DNA of 7,289 bases from assembly GCA_013043915.1 (NCBI GenBank), contig JABEVH010000182.1:1-7289 (forward strand), in the 5' to 3' direction. The position numbers were made by a program, and so were the translations under genes. Positions 5,858 to 7,289 of this stretch are shown one piece after another. Positions within the stretch are counted from its first letter, which is position 1. Each line of letters begins with the position of its first letter. Source of the stretch: Pseudomonadales bacterium. Lineage in GTDB: Bacteria; Pseudomonadota; Gammaproteobacteria; Pseudomonadales; Moraxellaceae. The notes under the pieces are model-generated. The model had not been told where the DNA came from, did no database searches, and saw only the letters and a program-made list of their open reading frames with translations.

Positions 5858-7289
5858 TTAGCTTTCGCTGGACATACGTGCCCGGATCAGCAGATCACCG
5901 ATCGTCTTAGGCGTGCTGGCTGATTCACCTTCACCTTCACGCAAGGTCGCCATGGCTTCACGCTCTTCCGCTTCATCCTTCGCCTTGATCGACAGACTGA
6001 TGACACGCGACTTGCGATCTATACCAATGATGCGAGACTCCACTTCCTCACCTTCCTTGAAGTGGCGGGTAGCATCTTCAACACGATCACGGCTGATTTC
6101 AGAAGCACGCAGGCTGCCTTCAACGCCATCACCTAGATCGATCAGAGCACCCTTGGCATCAACGCTTCTCACGACACCCTTGACCATCGCACCCTTTTCG
6201 TATTTAGCGACAAACTCGCTAAACGGATCACGATCCAGCTGCTTGAGACCTAAAGAGATACGCTCACGCTCAGGATCCACGGAGAGAATGACGGCATCAA
6301 GATTATCACCCTTCTTGAAGCGACGCACAGCATCTTCACCGCTCTCATTCCAGGAAATATCTGACAGATGCACCAGACCATCGATACCACCATCAAGCCC
6401 GACAAAAATACCAAAATCAGTGATGGATTTGATAGTTCCAGATACGCGTTCACCCTTCTCGTGATTCTTGGCAAACTCTTCCCAAGGATTGGGCTTGCAC
6501 TGCTTGACACCCAGAGAAATACGACGACGTTCTTCATCGATATCAAGCACCATGACATCGACTTCTTCGCCAATCTGCACCACGCGTGAGGGGTGTACAT
6601 TCTTGTTGGTCCAGTCCATTTCAGAAACGTGGACCAAACCTTCTACACCTTCTTCCAATTCGGCAAAACAGCCATAATCGGTGAGGTTAGTGATTCGTGC
6701 CTTGACACGCGTACCCTCAGGGTAACGGCGTATAATATCCAGCCAAGGATCTTCGCCCAGCTGCTTCAGACCCAGGCTGACGCGATTGCGCTCACGGTCA
6801 AACTTGAGCACCTTAACGGTAACTTCCTGACCAACTTCAACGATTTCGCCAGGATGCTTGATGCGCTTCCAAGCCATGTCGGTAATATGCAGCAGACCAT
6901 CGATACCACCGAGATCCACGAATGCACCATAATCGGTGAGGTTTTTGATGATACCGCGAACCACCTGACCTTCCTGGAGGTTTTCAAGCAATTGTTCGCG
7001 CTCAGCTGAAGACTCAGCTTCCATAACAGCACGACGCGACACCACCACATTGTTGCGCTTGGCATCCAGCTTGATGAGCTTGAACTCCAGTTCCCGACCT
7101 TCAAGATGAGCGGTATCGCGGATGGGGCGAATATCAACCAGGGAACCTGGCAAGAAGGCACGGATGGATCCGATATCGACGGTAAACCCACCTTTGACCT
7201 TGCCAGAGATAATGCCGCGAACGATCTCGCTGCCTTCGAAAACACGTTCCAGCTTGGTCCAGGTCTCGGCACGCTTGGCTTTTTCACGA
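5858..7289 (-). CDS. rpsA: 30S ribosomal protein S1, 5' end outside the window
   Basis: S1 binds mRNA at the 30S subunit and helps start translation of structured or weakly ribosome-bound messages. About 476 codons are visible, open to the window edge. By alignment from memory with the 557-residue E. coli protein, roughly the first 78 residues (mainly S1 domain 1) are missing. The visible part begins REKAKRAETW and covers domain 2 (about 23-85, with GKVKGGFTVDIGSIRAFLPG) and four canonical RNA-binding S1 repeats at about 106-175, 191-262, 278-349 and 365-434. The repeats carry the marks NLTDYGAFVDLGG, NLTDYGCFAELEEG, SITDFGIFVGLDGG and SVDAKGALIDLGDG. The C-terminus ends GDLLIRARMSSES. No frameshift or internal stop is seen. 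A hairpin terminator follows the stop, then ihfB. Confidence 0.98.
   Translation of the reverse strand, partial: REKAKRAETWTKLERVFEGSEIVRGIISGKVKGGFTVDIGSIRAFLPGSLVDIRPIRDTAHLEGRELEFKLIKLDAKRNNVVVSRRAVMEAESSAEREQLLENLQEGQVVRGIIKNLTDYGAFVDLGGIDGLLHITDMAWKRIKHPGEIVEVGQEVTVKVLKFDRERNRVSLGLKQLGEDPWLDIIRRYPEGTRVKARITNLTDYGCFAELEEGVEGLVHVSEMDWTNKNVHPSRVVQIGEEVDVMVLDIDEERRRISLGVKQCKPNPWEEFAKNHEKGERVSGTIKSITDFGIFVGLDGGIDGLVHLSDISWNESGEDAVRRFKKGDNLDAVILSVDPERERISLGLKQLDRDPFSEFVAKYEKGAMVKGVVRSVDAKGALIDLGDGVEGSLRASEISRDRVEDATRHFKEGEEVESRIIGIDRKSRVISLSIKAKDEAEEREAMATLREGEGESASTPKTIGDLLIRARMSSES

Noticed and set aside
5913..6464. 183-codon open frame on the plus strand
   Set aside because: It is entirely antisense to the highly conserved S1 repeats of rpsA. 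It is Ser/Arg/Pro-rich with no family resemblance, as expected of a shadow frame.

Overview
The window looks like chromosomal DNA of a gammaproteobacterium with roughly even base composition. The right half carries the familiar block rpsA (30S protein S1), ihfB (IHF beta), lapA and pyrF, all on the minus strand. The closest fit may be an Oceanospirillales/Halomonas-like lineage, but that is inference from gene order and protein style and is held with low confidence.

Right half (4364-7289, minus strand). An rpsA gene cut by the window edge ends at 5858 and is followed by a probable intrinsic terminator (5801-5837). A sigma70-type promoter (5718-5745) then opens a tightly packed run, ihfB-lapA-pyrF, joined by a TGATG junction and an ATGA junction. 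The gene lapB, which lies between lapA and pyrF in Escherichia coli, is not there. pyrF is followed after 48 bases by a neutral/alkaline-ceramidase-family hydrolase on the same strand (2630-4315). It has no signal peptide and appears to lack the usual C-terminal domain.

Left half (1-2620). This is the accessory-looking part. A DUF6502-family protein (51-899, minus) and a large Gly/Ser/Thr-rich lipoprotein (1010-2620, plus) are divergently transcribed from a short intergenic region. That region holds two good sigma70 promoter candidates facing away from each other. A near-continuous 17-bp palindrome (8-bp arms, 1-nt centre) fills the spacer of the rightward promoter and covers the -35 box of the leftward one. 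The DUF6502 protein carries a helix-turn-helix-like segment, so the simplest hypothesis is a regulator that controls its own gene and the lipoprotein. A further gene starts inside the DUF6502 stop codon (ATGA) and leaves the window at base 1; only 18 codons are visible.

How the genes fit together: rpsA and ihfB serve translation and nucleoid/DNA bending, lapA is a small inner-membrane protein tied to LPS assembly, and pyrF makes UMP. The ceramidase-like enzyme and the lipoprotein converge tail to tail with only 9 bases between their stop codons, so the boundary between the conserved block and the accessory block is very tight. I saw no tRNA, rRNA, CRISPR array, insertion sequence or attachment site.
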